Assembly (NCBI GenBank): GCA_051453625.1
Contig: JBOZIK010000001.1
Span: 159,811,336-159,875,335, forward strand
Length of the DNA: 64,000 nt
DNA from: Welwitschia mirabilis
Lineage: Eukaryota > Gnetophyta > Gnetopsida > Welwitschiales
Direction: 5' to 3'
Shown here: positions 34,004 through 45,727 of the stretch, piece by piece
Numbering within the stretch: position 1 is the first letter of the stretch
Layout of the letters: each line of letters opens with the position of its first letter
Notes under the pieces: generated by a model
Database searches by the model: none
The model's input: the letters and a program-made list of their open reading frames with translations, nothing else
What the model was told of the DNA's origin: nothing
Position numbers and translations under genes: made by a program

Positions 34004-34452
34004 AGAATTAGGAATAATGATAATAAAGTATAGAATATATGTATCGGAATAAATAAATAGTAGATAAAAATGTATACGAATAGTGCATGAATAATGTATA
34101 GACAACTAGAAAGAGAAAAGGGTATACATTAAGAGAAGAAGAAAGAGATAATACCCATATTTATAAAGTTTGAAGTGAAAAGATTCTTTACAAATTAATA
34201 ATCATAGTTGCATAAGTGTGTGATGGCTTGCAGTGCATAAGTACTTGTTGTTATCCTTACATGACACTCAGTTAAAACTAATAGTGCAAAGGATGCATAG
34301 GAGGGGATCTCATATTCAAATATCTTCTTTGAAATTTTTAAAAGGTTTCTTAACCTTTTGGCTAGTTAATGACTAGTAATTTACTACATGAATTTGTTTG
34401 GACCTAGTCTTAATAGAGAAATTAATAACCCTAGGTGAAGGGCTAGTTGTTC
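34004..34452. other. Element X interior, no feature seen
   Basis: AT-rich sequence between the gene-like fragment and the Gypsy-3 LTR. I see no domain, repeat or RNA gene. Confidence 0.4.
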
Positions 34453-35871
34453 TGATAGTACAATGATCTAGATTTAAACTAGGTAGATACCTAGTGTCAT
34501 TCTCTCTATAGGGATATATATATATATATATATATCAAACAAAATATAAAATTAAAGTTTGAGAATTTGATGTGAACTTTGCTTGGAGATGTAGGGAAAG
34601 ATATGTGCTCCAAAGGTTTAGCTTGATTTGTCTAATGCTCTACCTTCGCTCTAATAATTCCTATATTTCTAAAATATAAACTTAGATCACCAAGTCGTTG
34701 TGGCTCAGGCATGGTGACATAATCTCATACACCACATGAGTGTTGATGAATTCAATAGCCACTTAGTCCTTCATAGCCATCAATGAACATAGAAAGTAAG
34801 AACACTTGTGCTTAAGATCTATAACATGAAAGTGACTACGACCAAAAGTTAACCTTAGAGAATTCACTTAGTATTAAGAATCTTGATGATGTAGTTTCGC
34901 CTAAGAATTAATAGTACCATATGAATGTGCACTAAAAATCAAAGAATGCGCAACTATTTTAATAAACAAGAACTAGCATCACCTAAATATAACTAATACT
35001 AGATTAATGTGCATTAACAATAAAAGAATAAACAACTATTCTTGTATTACAATTTGAAAGATACATTACATCAATGAAGGGAGGTGAAGTTGAATGGAAT
35101 CCTTAACTAGCCTTAGAATAAATCTGCCCCCAAAGGAGGTGCTTAGAATGCCATGACATCCTAACACTCCAAGTCTTTCCACCATATTTTTGCCAACCAA
35201 AATATTTCTTACAATGAAGGCTTAAGGCCCTTTTATAAATGAGGGAATGCTTAGAGATTTTTGTCATAATGTGATTAGTGATGGTTAAGGGGTTACGCTT
35301 TTTAGGCAGCTGCATTAGGAAGATGTTACAATTAATTTTCATGTAGTCTTAAAGGAGGATTCTTTGTCTTCTAATACAAGAAAGGTGATGAAATGTTCTT
35401 TGACTGATGATGTAGCTACCAATGGATGCCACATCACATGTCTTCCATGTAATCATCCTTGTTGGTACCACATGTTTCTGTGATGTGTCGTTTTGCTCTT
35501 CTATCATGTATCATGAAGTTAAAATTTTTACTATGATTTAACATCTACCTCAATCCCTAAGTGGAATGTGATGAATTTCTAAAATAATGCAAGAACATAA
35601 GGTTTGATAGATTCTACCTTAGAAGACCAATGACGCTCATGACTTGGATAATGATACCATTGTTATGTGCTAGATTTTCTTTAGTTTGTATAATGTCTTT
35701 TAAAAGGTAGTAATAAGCCTAAAAATGTTATGAGGAAGTTCATAATTGCATAAAACATGGTAAAAAGGGCAAAAGACATTATTTTATGATCAAAAAATAA
35801 ATTTAATATTCTTCCCTATGTAAAATTGGTTAAATATTCTTGCTTGAGATGTCAAATTTTACATGTAAACA
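34453..35871 (-). repeat. Gypsy-3 3' LTR
   Basis: 1,419 bp, TGATAGTACAATG...ATGTAAACA on the plus strand. It aligns with 42,544-44,704 over its whole length, for example AAAATATAAACTTAGAT, GTGGCTCAGG and CACCACATGAGT. An AT microsatellite lies at 34,511-34,534. A 79-codon minus-strand frame at 35,103-35,342 is within the LTR and has no homology. Confidence 0.88.
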
Positions 35872-36700
35872 CATCCCTTAACCAGACTTTTACTAGTCGC
35901 TTAAAAAAAAAGTTCATAAGGAAATGATCAACATGGAAAAATTATCTAAGTAGAATATTAATGTATGGAAATGATGACATTTTTAAAATTTCTGGATCAA
36001 TTTTTAACAAATAAGGCATCAAAATCAAAAATTCTTTAAACAATGGATTTCATACCTTTTAACCAAAAGTAAACTTTGTCCTTGAAGAGAGAGAAAATTG
36101 AATACAAAGTTTTTGAAAAAAAGTCACAGCATTTAAAAAAAAAGATTTTTCATTACATGGCTTTTCATATAACAGGCTAGAAAACTATCTCAATGTAAGT
36201 ACTTGAGAAAAACTAAAATGTAAATACTTTTAAACTAATGTGAAAAATATTTCAACACCTTTGAAAACACTTGAAAACACTATACTAAAACATACTTAAA
36301 TGTAAGTTTTATCTAAAATATCTTCTATGATAGATTAAATGCTCTACCTTCTTATCTATCTCCTTCTACTTGCATGAGATTCTCTTTATTTTTTTTCATA
36401 GTTTACCACATTAAGTCTTATGTTTTTGAGGAATTTACTTCAAGAATGTTTTCCTAGATGAGGAAGAAGGGGATTGAGGAGGTAAGGAAGAAGGAGAAGA
36501 AGAAGGAAAATAGAAGGATCCTCTAACAGATTCCTTGCCCTTTTAGTGAGTTGTTAGAGGTACATATGGAGTTAAATATGGAGGAATAGAATAAATAGAA
36601 GATGGACCATGATGAATTTTTTCCTCTTATTAACGCTTTTCTTCTTGTTATTCTTCTTACTGTTCTTATTATTGCCATAGGATCCAATCAGTATTACGAT
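35872..36700 (-). other. Gypsy-3 region before the 3' LTR, no coding recognised
   Basis: It begins with a CATCCCTTA tract, purine-rich on the minus strand, that may be the PPT. A GAAGAAGGAGAAGAAGAAGG purine run lies near 36,486-36,510. No domain is visible. Confidence 0.4.
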
Positions 36701-36779
36701 ACTTCTAAACTTAGGTAATCTTACAAGGGGTAATTCTTTTTATATATGTACTCTTCTAACCTTTACAATCTAAGTTCTA

Positions 36780-37369
36780 ATACAAGGTATCATGAATGAT
36801 ATCAGAGATAAGGCAGGGTAAAGGAAGATTGCTCTTATAACCTACATGATTAATAATAGTTTTAAACAAGAGTTTGGTAATATCTTAGATTATTCTAATG
36901 AGATCTAAATGACTACTATAAGCATTTGTGACATGCGGCATAGGTAACACATTACGAATAATAAATTTAAATAAGGTAAACTACTTTTTATGTAAAATAT
37001 TACATAGAAGAACACCTTCTTTATCAGGAGCATAGTCTACATCTAAGGCATGACAACGATATTATAACGATTCTTCTAAGGCAAAAGGGAGATGATAAGA
37101 ATGTTATATCCCTAAGACTATTTTAAAATCCACTAATGAAATGGTAAAAGAAATGCATTGAATATGTGAATGAATTATCTAGGGGTCTTCATCATTAAAT
37201 GATGTATGTAAAATTCAAGGACTTGCTTTAGATAATAAAATCCATTCTATACCTTTAATAGGTAGTTCCATCCTCTAGCTTTAATTTTGACAAGGTAGTA
37301 AGGGTCACACATGTCTAAAAAGGAGTTAAAAATGCCTTTCTCAATGAAGGAATCTTGTCTTGCACTCAT
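36780..37369 (-). pseudogene. Gypsy-3 third-ORF remnant with EFY-type motif
   Basis: From an ATG at 37,369 the minus strand reads MSARQDSFIEKGIFNSFLDM, then KARGWNYLL and, across a frame change, KQVLEFYIHHL near 37,185-37,225. The spacing of an R-G-W segment followed by L-x-E-F-Y-x-x-L fits the same plant domain as in the Copia-2 third ORF (V-R-E-F-Y-A-N there). The match is short and weak. If right, a protein of this type is found in both an LTR-Copia and a Gypsy element of the window. Function is unknown. Confidence 0.4.
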
Positions 37370-37469
37370 CTTTCTAGGAAACCAGCAAGAAAGAGAAGAA
37401 AAACAGAGAAAGAAAAGGAATGATAGAGATAAATGAAGAAAAAGAAAAGAATTTTGAAATGACAAAAAA

Positions 37470-39360
37470 AAAAAAAAAAAACACTTGCAAAGAATTTTTT
37501 ATAGGAGATTTGTAAAGAAAAATAAAACATGAGAAACAAATAGAGTACTATGATTACAAAGGGCCGAGAACAATGTGAGAGATGGCAAATTGCAAATGTA
37601 GCATGTAGGAAACAGTCAAATGGCAGTGATGCTGATTATGATAATAGTGGAACCAGTTTATTAAGGTAAAAGCGATACTGTGGTGGATTATGGCTTAGAT
37701 GTGGTATGAGCAGAGTAACAGACTTGCAAGGGTATTGGGGAGGTAATGAAATGTAAGGGTTCTTATAGATGAAGAGGTGAATTTAGACAGTTGGATCATC
37801 TAGGCAATTCGATGGGTGAAATAAGTTGTTACACGAATTGAACGATGGATTAACAAGTTATTTCATAAAACACACAACTATGCTTCTATGGTGTATTTTT
37901 TTCTCATGGAAAATATTAGCTAAAAATGTAATTTTAGTTGTGTGGAGGCGTGGGGTGGGAAGGGAGGGAAACAAAACATGAACTGTAATGGAATATGCAT
38001 CAAACATGAATAAAAAAGATGGAAGGCCTAAGTTAATGGCCACATTTATTGAAAATTTTATAAATTTTATTCAAAATTTAAATGGATCATAATGTAAAAA
38101 TAAATAAGATATCTTCTAATTAAATGGGTAAAAATCCTAAAATTAGTTAGACCAATTTTTAAGTACTCAAGTTAGAGAAAGTAATCTTACAAGAATCTCC
38201 AAATACCACTTTTTTTTTTTTTTTTCAATTTTTACCTTTTCTACAATGAGATATGTTTTTTATTTCAAGCATTTAGACTAAATCAAGCATCTAGTATTAT
38301 AACATATTCTTTGAATATAATTAAGCATGTTGTTTTGTAAAGAAGTTAATGCTGCATTGCTAGTGAGTGTTCATAGCCCCGATGCAGTTGAACATGTTAT
38401 AAAATAGTTTCTTAAAGCTACATGAAAAGAGGCATCCATAGCTCCAATATAGTTAACTAAACCTAATTTTAATTGATTAATATGAAATCTGCTTTTTGAA
38501 CAAGAGATATTTTATTTTCTTTAAATCACTCCTCCTCATATTTAATAAATTTTATGTGCATGAAAGGGATCATTAGCTCATTATTGTAATCAAGAAAAAT
38601 CTTATCCCCATGAAATTCTTTAAAAATAATTAACATATCTTGAAAGTAGATTCCATTCTTTTTAATCACATTTTATAATTTTAAGACATTAAGTGATAGT
38701 AACCCTAATAAGATAACTTAGAAAATAAGCGTAACCTTTTCTTAAAAAGTATAAGTAAACTTAAATTCTATCTAATTCATAATTATAAGATGATCACTTA
38801 TTAATAGTTTATTTGTTATGGGCCATCAACCAGGATCATTTAATCTTAGAAACTCATGGATGGATGGTAATGGTGGAAGGTTCATGTGCTTAACGAGGTG
38901 ATTGGAAAATGGGATGGATGTATGAAATGGTTTAAATAGGTAGTGATGGTTATATTTTCATTGCAAAAAACATCCTTGGATTTTAATGAATTAATTATGC
39001 TTTAAGAAGTACTACTGCAAAGGAGTTTTTCAGAGTGATGACATGTGAAAGGTTAAAAAATATAATCATTATGAAGGTTAAAACATTGATTTTTTGAAAA
39101 GGGAATATGATGGATATCATTTTTATGAATAGACTCTCCACATTCATGTAAAAAGTTTAAAAGGACATCAGGATTAGAATCAAAAGAGTTTCAAATTTTG
39201 AAGTAAAACATGTTCCATCCTATTACATTTCTATGATTTTCTAATAGATTATTGAAAGGGAAGGCATTGAAATCAAATTAAGAAGGAAAAATATTTGATT
39301 CAGTAAGAGGAGAATCAAGACTATGAATTTCATAAATAAAATTAACCTTTTTATTATTCT
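37470..39360 (-). other. Gypsy-3 segment where pol is expected but not seen
   Basis: In a complete element RT, RNase H and integrase would follow the protease here. I looked for the RT blocks, an F-x-D-D box, the RNase H D-A-S motif and the integrase H-P-Q-T-N-G segment in all three minus frames and recognise none. The sequence is AT-rich with runs such as poly-T at 38,211-38,225. Confidence 0.5.
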
Positions 39361-39367
39361 CTAGCAG

Positions 39368-40012
39368 TTACACAACATTAAAAATATTTAGATCCATAGT
39401 CAAGCTGATAAAAGAAATTTTTATGTAACTATTTCTACAAATAATAAGGGAATTAGACATTACTAGAAATGGTTTGCCTAAAATGACTAAAATTGAATTA
39501 CTTCTTGATGCATTCATCTCTAAGACAATGAAATCAATCAAAAAATAATAATTATTAACTTGCACAATTATGTTGTCAACAATTCCTAGAGGTAATTTCA
39601 AAGAATTATCTACTAGTTGCAATCTAATTTTAGTCTTTTTAATATCATTAAAGCCAAGTTCTTTGTAAATCAAATAAGGTAAAATACTAATACTTACTTC
39701 TAAATATAACAAGGCTTGCCTAAAATGTTTGTTTCCACTTGTGATAGCGATGATGAGAAAACAAGGATCTTTGTATTTTGGAGGTATTCGATCTTGAATG
39801 ATTGGACTTGTTGGTTGGGATAAGAAGGACTTTTTGTTAATATGCATTTTTCTCTTGATTGTACACATGTCCTTGAGAATTTTTACATACAAGGGGATTT
39901 GTCTAATTATGTCTAATAGTAGTATGTTAGTTTTTACCTCCTTGAAAACTTCTAAACCTTTTAAGTATTTATTTTTAATGTTTTCCTTTCTAAGTTGTTG
40001 TGTGAAGGGCAT
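39368..40012 (-). pseudogene. Gypsy-3 gag-end and protease, 214-codon open frame with dead active site
   Basis: An uninterrupted minus-strand frame covers the end of Gag and the retropepsin-like protease of an Athila/Tat element. From the start: LLLDIIRQIPLYVKILKDMC, IKRKMHINKKSFLSQ, IPPKYKDPCFLII, then the active-site region, then IRLQLVDNSLKLPLGIVDNI, YYFLIDFIVLEM, VILGKPFLVMSNSLIICRN and MDLNIFN. The active-site loop should read D-L-G-A-S; here it is YLEVS within ALLYLEVSISILPY, so the catalytic Asp and Gly-Ala are gone. It is therefore non-functional in spite of the long frame. The ATG at 40,012 is probably not the original start, since gag continues upstream. Confidence 0.88.
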
Positions 40013-40019
40013 AGGCTCT

Positions 40020-42500
40020 TGGTAATCAGAAAAGGATTTTCTAAGATCTCATCCTTCTTGTTATTTCCTTTAGGGGTTGGCTCTTTTTTAATGATGTTTT
40101 CCTCTTTTTGATTATTAAATTATTTCTCACTCTTAAGATGGATGACTCTAGTCTCTTTAATTTTGTCGGGCTCTAATCCTTCTATGAATCTAGATCCTTT
40201 AAGATTTGGCTATGAACTCATGAGGAGTTTACCTAGTTTTCATTGGTTTAGAGAAAACAGAATCAGTTAAAGCAACTAGATGTTAGTTTGAAAAGTTCTA
40301 CATTACTTAAGAAAGAGAATTATTTCTTTAAATTTCTTTCATGGTCACAGTTAATTTGGACTTGAGTTTCCATGAATTTTCTTAATGGCTCCTTAAAGGG
40401 GGTGAAGGAAGATTATTAATGGATGGATGATGAAGGGAATGAGGTTCTTAGTTAACTAGGATGATTTTGATCATGAGAAGTATTTTTTCTCTAAGAAAAG
40501 TTGGGATGATTCCTCCACCTTGGGTTATAAGAGTTTAAGTAAAGATCATTTTTCTTATTTTGCCACTTGTGTTCTAAGGGATTAACTTATTCAATTAACA
40601 GTGTTTTGAAAGATGGGTATGAAAGGATATTCAAGTGTTTCATGAGAATCTAAGTAGCAGATACAACATTTGAGTGTGAAGGTTGGTGGATTAGATGGAA
40701 AGAACAAAAATTCTATTCTTCTTGATAGTTGCTCTAATCAATTGGTGATGTCAATGTTTTTTGAGACTTAAAAATCATTGATAGATATAATAAATATTTA
40801 GAATTTAGGTTGTTCAATTAGTTTTTCCTAGTTTTTAAAGCTTTTAGCTACTATTTTTAGGTTATCCCATACTTCATTAATGGTAAACTAAGGAAACTAC
40901 CGCTACTTATCATCTTGACTAATTGTATGTTAGTGGAAGATAGTCCATCGTAAAAGAAGCTAATCTCTTCACTTGGATCAAATCTATGTTATGCATATTT
41001 TTGTAATTAATATTTAAATCTATCTAAGACTCGAAAGAAGATTTCATGTTTATTTTACTGGCAATTCATTATTTCTTATCTTGGGGCATTTGTTTTGTGA
41101 TTTGAAAAAAATTTATTAAGAGAAGCTTTATTTAAGTCTATTCATTTTCTAATTGAGAGGGGTTTTAAGGTGTAAAAGCAAGACTTAGCTTTTTTTTTAA
41201 ATTTTTAAATGAGAATTAGAAAAGGATAAGTCTCATAGTGTCAGAGATGTTAGATATTGTGAAAGGATAGATAGGACACATTTAAATTCTTGAAGGTGCA
41301 GATAAGGATCTTCAAATTCTAAGTCATGAAAATGGAGCAGTAATTAGAGTTTGAATGGCTTAAATTTTAACCTATTGGCTATTAGTGGTTGGAATATACA
41401 TAAGGGTATTCCCAAACATTATGATTGTAAATTGTCACAAAGGATTTTTTTAGAAGGATTGTTGTTAAGTTGGTATTGTGATTTACTCTAGGCAAGAATT
41501 CTGGCTATTTCTTAGATAAGGTAATAGGCTTGAAGATTATTTAAGAGGTTTCGATTTGACTAAGACCTTTTGTTAGGTTGATGAAACTTAGATTAAAAAT
41601 TTGGATTTTGTTGTGAGGTTGAGGTCTATTCTCCTTGAGGGTTATCATAAAGTTTATTTTCTAATGGGATTCTTTACTCTTCATTTTCTTTACAAATGAG
41701 ATCCATAATGTTTAAGGAATTTCTAATTGGTCATTCTATTTTATTAAAGATCCAAAGCATAAAAGCCCTAGAGTTAAATAAGTTGTGTTTGATGTAGGAC
41801 TCGACTAACAGACGAGTTTAAAACATGGTGTAGAAGGTTTGCTTCAAATTTGAAATTGTTTTACTCATAGAAGCCAGTGGCACCAGTCAAGAATGTTAGG
41901 GGCACCAATCAAGATAGGAGTTTTAGTATAGGAAAAGACTGACAAACTTGCAAGATTTATACAAAATGATCAAACTCACATGGTAACAAAGAATGCTCAT
42001 GAAAAGTAAAAATGACGAGAAAACTAAGACCAAACCTATGAAAAATAAATCCTAAACATTTTTAAAATTTTAAAATTTTATTATAAAAAATAAAAGAAGG
42101 ATAGAATTAAAAATTACAAAAAAGAAATTTGTAGAAAATAAATAGAAAACATAAAAAAATATTAGGGTTGAAATTTAGTTTTTTTATTTCATGATCTAGG
42201 TTTTAGTTGCAACCTATAGAAAAATTATTCAACCTATAATACAAAATATCAGATATAAAATTTAGTGTTAGATCGAAAAAATAATTTAAAAAAAAGGGAC
42301 TAATTTGGATTTCACTAGAAAATGACCATAGCCCACCACTAGAAAGAAAGGGGAAAAACAAATAAACAAACACACAAAAGAAGAAAAAGAAAGTGGACTA
42401 GTTTAGGTATTATTAGAAGTGACCAGTACCAGCTATAGAAAAACAAAAAACTAAACTAAAAAACTTGTAAGAGAGTAAAGTCTATGTTCTTTTTGAGTAG
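40020..42500 (-). pseudogene. Gypsy-3 gag
   Basis: The minus strand gives, in order, a stretch VLDRFKY and LQKYAQHRF-like residues, FDPSEEISFFYDGLSSTNIQ and LVKMISSGSFLSLPL near 40,860-41,040, and then DLYLNSYNPRWRNHPNFSQ near 40,490-40,560. These correspond to the Athila/Tat Gag pattern W-E-R-F-K-x-x-L-...-F-Y-x-G-L and N-x-Y-N-P-G-W-R-N-H-P-N-F-S. Stops separate the parts. The 41,600-42,500 stretch nearer the PBS is leader or unrecognised. Confidence 0.82.
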
Positions 42501-42513
42501 CTATTATGTCTTA

Positions 42514-42540
42514 TCTTTGGCAATGCTGCCAAAAATTTGT
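42514..42540 (-). other. Gypsy-3 primer-binding site
   Basis: The minus strand reads TTTTTGGCAGCATTGCC, close to the Gypsy PBS form TTTTTGGCGCCGTTGCC. It sits a few bases inside the LTR that starts at 42,544. Confidence 0.75.
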
Positions 42541-42543
42541 ACA

Positions 42544-44704
42544 TGATAGTATAATGAACTAGATTTAAACTAGATAGATAGCTAGTGCCATTTTCTCCAT
42601 AGGGATATATATGTGGTAGCTTATTAGAAGTAACAAAAGAATCCTAACTTGTAATAAAAATAAAATAAAATATAAAATCAAAGTTTGAGAATTTAATGTA
42701 AACTCGGGTTGTTAACATAGGAGAATGGATTTACTCTAAAGGTTTAGCTTAAATTGTCAAAACATTTACCTTCACTCCCATGATTCCTATATTCCTAAAA
42801 TATAAACTTAGATTATCAAGCTATTGTGGCTCAGGAATGATGACATAATCTTATACACCACATGAGTATTGGTGAATTAAATAGCCACTTAATCCTTCAT
42901 AGTCCTTCATGAGCATATAAAATAAAAACACTTGTACTTAAGATTTAATAGTAACTANNNNNNNNNNNNNNNNNNNNNNNNNNNNNNNNNNNNNNNNNNN
43001 NNNNNNNNNNNNNNNNNNNNNNNNNNNNNNNNNNNNNNNNNNNNNNNNNNNNNNNNNNNNNNNNNNNNNNNNNNNNNNNNNNNNNNNNNNNNNNNNNNNN
43101 NNNNNNNNNNNNNNNNNNNNNNNNNNNNNNNNNNNNNNNNNNNNNNNNNNNNNNNNNNNNNNNNNNNNNNNNNNNNNNNNNNNNNNNNNNNNNNNNNNNN
43201 NNNNNNNNNNNNNNNNNNNNNNNNNNNNNNNNNNNNNNNNNNNNNNNNNNNNNNNNNNNNNNNNNNNNNNNNNNNNNNNNNNNNNNNNNNNNNNNNNNNN
43301 NNNNNNNNNNNNNNNNNNNNNNNNNNNNNNNNNNNNNNNNNNNNNNNNNNNNNNNNNNNNNNNNNNNNNNNNNNNNNNNNNNNNNNNNNNNNNNNNNNNN
43401 NNNNNNNNNNNNNNNNNNNNNNNNNNNNNNNNNNNNNNNNNNNNNNNNNNNNNNNNNNNNNNNNNNNNNNNNNNNNNNNNNNNNNNNNNNNNNNNNNNNN
43501 NNNNNNNNNNNNNNNNNNNNNNNNNNNNNNNNNNNNNNNNNNNNNNNNNNNNNNNNNNNNNNNNNNNNNNNNNNNNNNNNNNNNNNNNNNNNNNNNNNNN
43601 NNNNNNNNNNNNNNNNNNNNNNNNNNNNNNNNNNNNNNNNNNNNNNNNNNNNNNNNNNNNNNNNNNNNNNNNNNNNNNNNNNNNNNNNNNNNNNNNCTTA
43701 TAGAATTTACTTCATAAGAATATTGATGATATAATTTCACCAAGGATGAATAGTACCATATGAACATCCACTAGAAATCAAAGAATGAATAACAAAGAAC
43801 AAGTCCCACCTAAAGATTACTAATACCAGGTTAATGTGAATTAATAATAAAAGAATGAACAATTAATATTATACCAAAATTTGAAAGATACATTACATCA
43901 ATGAAGGGAAGGAAAGCTGAATGGACTCTTAACTAGCCTTAGAACAAGCTCACCCCAAGGGAGGTGCTTAGAAGATCATGATGTCCTAACATTCTATGTC
44001 TTTCCATCATATTTTTGCTAGCTAAAATATTTCTTACAAGGAGGGCTCAAGGCCCTTTCATATATGAGGAAAGACTTGGAGAACTTTGTCATGATGTGGT
44101 TCGTGGTGGTTACATAAGGGGGTTTACACTTTTTGGATGGTTACATTAGGAGGAAGTTATAATTATTTGGCATGTAGCTTTAAAAGGAGGATTCTTTATC
44201 TTCTAATGTGAAAAAGGTATGACATGTCCTTTTACTAATGATACAACTACTAACGGATGTCATGTCATGTGTCTTCCATGTAAGCATCTTTGTTGCTATA
44301 ACATGTTGTTATGATGTATTGTTTTGCTCTTCTACCATGTCTTATCAAAGTTAAAGTTTTATTATGGTTTAAAATTTGACTTAGCCCACAAGTGGAATGT
44401 GATGAACTTTCTGAAATAATGCAAGAACATAAGATTCGATAGATTCTATCTCAGAAGATCGACAACATCAGATGACTTGGATGGTGGCACTGGCATTTTA
44501 TGTTAGATTTTTCATTAAGTTGTAAAATGTCTTCTAGAAGGTAGAAATAAACCTGAAAATATTATGGGGAAGTTCATAATTACATAAAACCTAATAAAAA
44601 TGGTAGAAGATGTTATTTTATAGTAAAAAAAGAATTTAATATCTTTCGCTATGCAAAATTAGTTGAGTATACTTACTTGAGATGTCAATTTTTGCATGTA
44701 AATA
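42544..44704 (-). repeat. Gypsy-3 5' LTR, with oversized gap
   Basis: Partner of 34,453-35,871. Excluding the Ns it is about 1,422 bp, almost exactly the length of the other copy. The open frames that span the Ns are artefacts. Confidence 0.88.
42958..43696. other. Assembly gap (739 N)
   Basis: The flanks align to 34,838 and 34,854 in the other LTR, so only about 15 bases appear to be missing. See findings. Confidence 0.8.
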
Positions 44705-45727
44705 TTAGCCACTCAAATTTTAATAATGAGAATTATAAAAAATTAAATTTAAGGAATAGAAAATAAGAAATATAACCTTCATACTTTGGCAATGATGTAT
44801 GCATTAAAACCTCCTTTTCTTTTTGTTTATTCTAATGAATGGAAATATGGATATTATAAAATTTAATAGAAAAGCATGAGATAAAGCTATGGATGATTAA
44901 TAAAGTGATATAAAATAAATAGGAAAATGTATATTTATGTGAAGTTAAAAACAAATTGATAATGAAGACATTGCATTACGCATAATGGTCCCATATTAAT
45001 GTTCTTAATTAATATTCACAGTATGTGATATAACTAATTATAAAATGAAAATGTGATAAGCTGTTAAAGTGTGCAAATATAACCATAGCCTTATGTGCTA
45101 GGCCATTATAATCTTCCTTTGTATAAGGGGATGTAAACTTAAATAATCTTTAATTAACTGAAAAGTATGGAAAATACAAGGAGTCTGTGGATCTTAGGAA
45201 TAGCAAATTGGCAGGATGGAAAACTTATGTTAAATTTGTGTATCATCCTAAATTCTTACCCTTCTTTATGCCCAAAGAAATCGTAGTTTTTTTAATTCTT
45301 GTGATTTTTTAAAATTCTTATAAATTTTAATGATTTCTTATGATCTTAATTCTTATGGAAAACATTACATTATTAGAATAGTTGATGAAGTATCTTGAAT
45401 GCTTATTTCTTGAAATTATCTCATAGGTTATGTTCTTCTTCATAATGATATGATCTTTTGATGTGCCTTGATTTTGTAATTGATATGTATTATTGATAGA
45501 ACAAATATTATTCTAGTTCAAGATGCAATTATTATACTAAAGAGGCTTAACCAGCAAAAATATTAACAAAAAACAAATGGTAATTTGAGAAAGACAATCA
45601 AGTCATACAAGGTTCAGTGGTTAGGACAACTAGAGAATTAAGCAACATGAAAGTTAATGAATCAGTGTAATGAAAACCCAAGCTACTGATAAGTTTCGAG
45701 GAGGAAATACCTTAAATGGGTGAGAAT
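44705..45727 (+). other. Element X interior, right part
   Basis: AT-rich, without recognised coding. Close to the 3' LTR is a purine-rich run, GAGGAGGAAATACC followed by AAATGGGTGAGAAT (45,699-45,727), which is a plausible PPT for element X. Confidence 0.5.

Larger units (their letters stand above)
34453..44704 (-). mobile_element. Gypsy-3, pol-less Athila/Tat-type derivative inside element X
   Basis: Matching LTRs at 34,453-35,871 and 42,544-44,704 (the latter inflated by a 739-N gap) bound a minus-strand element. Its Gypsy PBS is at about 42,514-42,540. Gag and protease are present (42,500-39,368). The remaining 3.5 kb towards the 3' LTR shows no RT, RNase H or integrase, but a region with a weak EFY-type third-ORF motif near 37.2 kb. 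It is inserted in the interior of X. No convincing target duplication was found (TGTTC and TTAGC flank it). Confidence 0.8.

Noticed and set aside
33606-34004. 132-codon minus-strand frame overlapping the gene-like fragment
   Set aside because: Overlaps the 180-codon frame in another phase and has no better support; its first half is in AT-rich element sequence.
39798-40025. Plus-strand 75-codon frame
   Set aside because: Antisense shadow of the Gypsy-3 gag-pro frame.
42932-43767. Open frames of 261 and 270 codons on both strands
   Set aside because: They consist of the N gap translated as X; no real coding evidence.
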